Assembly (NCBI GenBank): GCA_036266975.1
Contig: DATAWZ010000014.1
Coordinates: 1-6,590 of the forward strand
Direction: 5' to 3'
DNA from: DATAWZ01 sp036266975
GTDB lineage: Bacteria > Actinomycetota > Thermoleophilia > Solirubrobacterales > Solirubrobacteraceae
DNA length: 6,590 nucleotides
How positions within the stretch are numbered: position 1 is the stretch's first letter; the number at the start of each line of letters is the position of its first letter. A model generated the notes under the pieces. The model saw nothing but the letters and a program-made list of their open reading frames with translations, was not told the DNA's origin and did not search any database. The position numbers and the translations under genes were made by a program. Shown piece by piece: positions 6,010 to 6,590 of the stretch.

Positions 6010-6590
6010 GCGCCGCTCCACTGCGGCTCGCGCTTTTCGACGAACGCCTGCGCGCCCTCGTGGGCGTCCTGGGAGCTGAGCACCTGCTCGAGCACCGCGT
6101 TCTGATGGGTCCACGCCTCGGGCTCCAGGCGGTTCGGCCGCCCGCCCACGATCGCCTTGGTCGCGCGCACGGCCAGCGGCGCGTTGCGGGCGATGCGCTC
6201 GGCGAGCTCGAGCGCCCCGGCGAGGGCCTGCCCGGGCTCGGTGAGGCGGTTGACCAGGCCCCAGCGCTCGGCCGTCGGCGCGTCGATCGGCTCGCCGGTG
6301 AGCGCGTGCTCGAGCGCGACCTGCGGGGGGATCCGCAGCGGCAGCCGCAGCAGCCCGCCCGAGCCGGCGATCAGCCCGCGCTGGACCTCGGGCAGCCCGA
6401 AGGTCGCCTCGCGCGAGGCGACGATCAGATCGCAGGCGAGCGCGACCTCGAAGCCGCCGGCGAGCGCGTAGCCCTCCACGGCGGCGATCAGCGGCTTGGC
6501 CGGGGGCGCCTCGGTGAAGCCGGCGAACCCGCGCCCCTCGACCAGGCGCGGCTCGCCGGCGAGAAAGCCCTTCAGGTCCATGCCCGCGCT
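6006..6590 (-). CDS. Enoyl-CoA hydratase/crotonase family protein (5' end outside window)
   Basis: The visible 194 residues are the C-terminal three quarters of a crotonase, a family of usually about 255 residues. The frame runs to the window edge. The Met codon at 6581-6579 is not the start, because it sits inside the conserved SAGMDLKG stretch that follows the first oxyanion-hole segment. Counting that Met as 1, the active-site region AAVEGYALAGGFEVALACD (33-51) contains E45 at the first catalytic Glu position. FGLPEVQRG (61-69) contains E65 at the second. Both acidic residues of true enoyl-CoA hydratases are therefore kept, which favours hydration of a 2-enoyl-CoA over isomerase or dehalogenase activity. 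The tail AFVEKREPQW is typical of the family. Its TGA overlaps the ATG of the Baeyer-Villiger-type gene. The specific substrate cannot be told from the sequence. Confidence 0.9.
   Translation of the reverse strand, partial: SAGMDLKGFLAGEPRLVEGRGFAGFTEAPPAKPLIAAVEGYALAGGFEVALACDLIVASREATFGLPEVQRGLIAGSGGLLRLPLRIPPQVALEHALTGEPIDAPTAERWGLVNRLTEPGQALAGALELAERIARNAPLAVRATKAIVGGRPNRLEPEAWTHQNAVLEQVLSSQDAHEGAQAFVEKREPQWSGA

Noticed and set aside
4588..6105. A 505-codon open frame on the plus strand opposite the Baeyer-Villiger-type gene
   Set aside because: Its product is low-complexity (Arg, Ala, Val, Asp, Leu-rich) with no recognisable motif. Long antisense frames arise in high-GC genes because stop codons are rare. 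The minus strand carries an unmistakable full-length enzyme.
6010..6114. A start 35 codons further upstream for the Baeyer-Villiger-type protein
   Set aside because: The extension is Arg-rich shadow sequence of the crotonase gene. The ATG at 6009 has GGAG at good spacing and lies directly before the FAD-binding strand.

Overview
The window is very G+C-rich (about 70% by eye, not counted) and densely coded. Its mix of genes is typical of a free-living soil or environmental actinobacterium: LuxR regulators with GAF domains, a Baeyer-Villiger-type flavoprotein, an acyl-CoA dehydrogenase-fold protein, a crotonase and a creatininase-family amidohydrolase. A deep actinobacterial lineage such as Solirubrobacterales (Conexibacter and relatives) would fit, but that is a guess from style and not a demonstrated assignment.

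Layout, left to right. (1) Positions 36-2188, minus strand: two related regulators, each with a GAF-like sensor domain followed by a C-terminal LuxR-type helix-turn-helix. They are stacked with a 4-base ATGA overlap and look like an old tandem duplication. (2) Positions 2189-2289: a 101-base divergent intergenic region with a perfect 12-base palindrome. (3) Positions 2290-3030, plus strand: a creatininase-family metal-dependent amidohydrolase with a clear Shine-Dalgarno and a GTG start. (4) Positions 3031-3046: a 16-base gap between convergent genes, almost filled by a GC hairpin. (5) Positions 3047-6590, minus strand, read right to left: a crotonase/enoyl-CoA hydratase (5' end outside the window), a Baeyer-Villiger monooxygenase-like flavoprotein joined to it by another ATGA overlap, and, after a 95-base gap, an acyl-CoA dehydrogenase-superfamily flavoprotein. 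No stretch longer than about 100 bases lacks a gene. No tRNA, rRNA, CRISPR array, insertion sequence or phage gene was seen.

How they may work together (inference): the minus-strand trio resembles a catabolic module in which a ketone is oxidised by oxygen insertion and a CoA-bound acid is processed by a crotonase. Two of the three enzymes depart from their family's textbook active site. The Baeyer-Villiger protein has Leu where the fingerprint motif normally has His. The acyl-CoA dehydrogenase-like protein has Pro where the usual C-terminal catalytic Glu would fall, and instead has His/Thr/His positions reminiscent of DszC-type flavin monooxygenases. The module may therefore carry out oxygenation chemistry different from ordinary beta-oxidation. 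The two GAF-LuxR proteins are candidate regulators of the nearby enzymes. The substrate cannot be read from the sequence.
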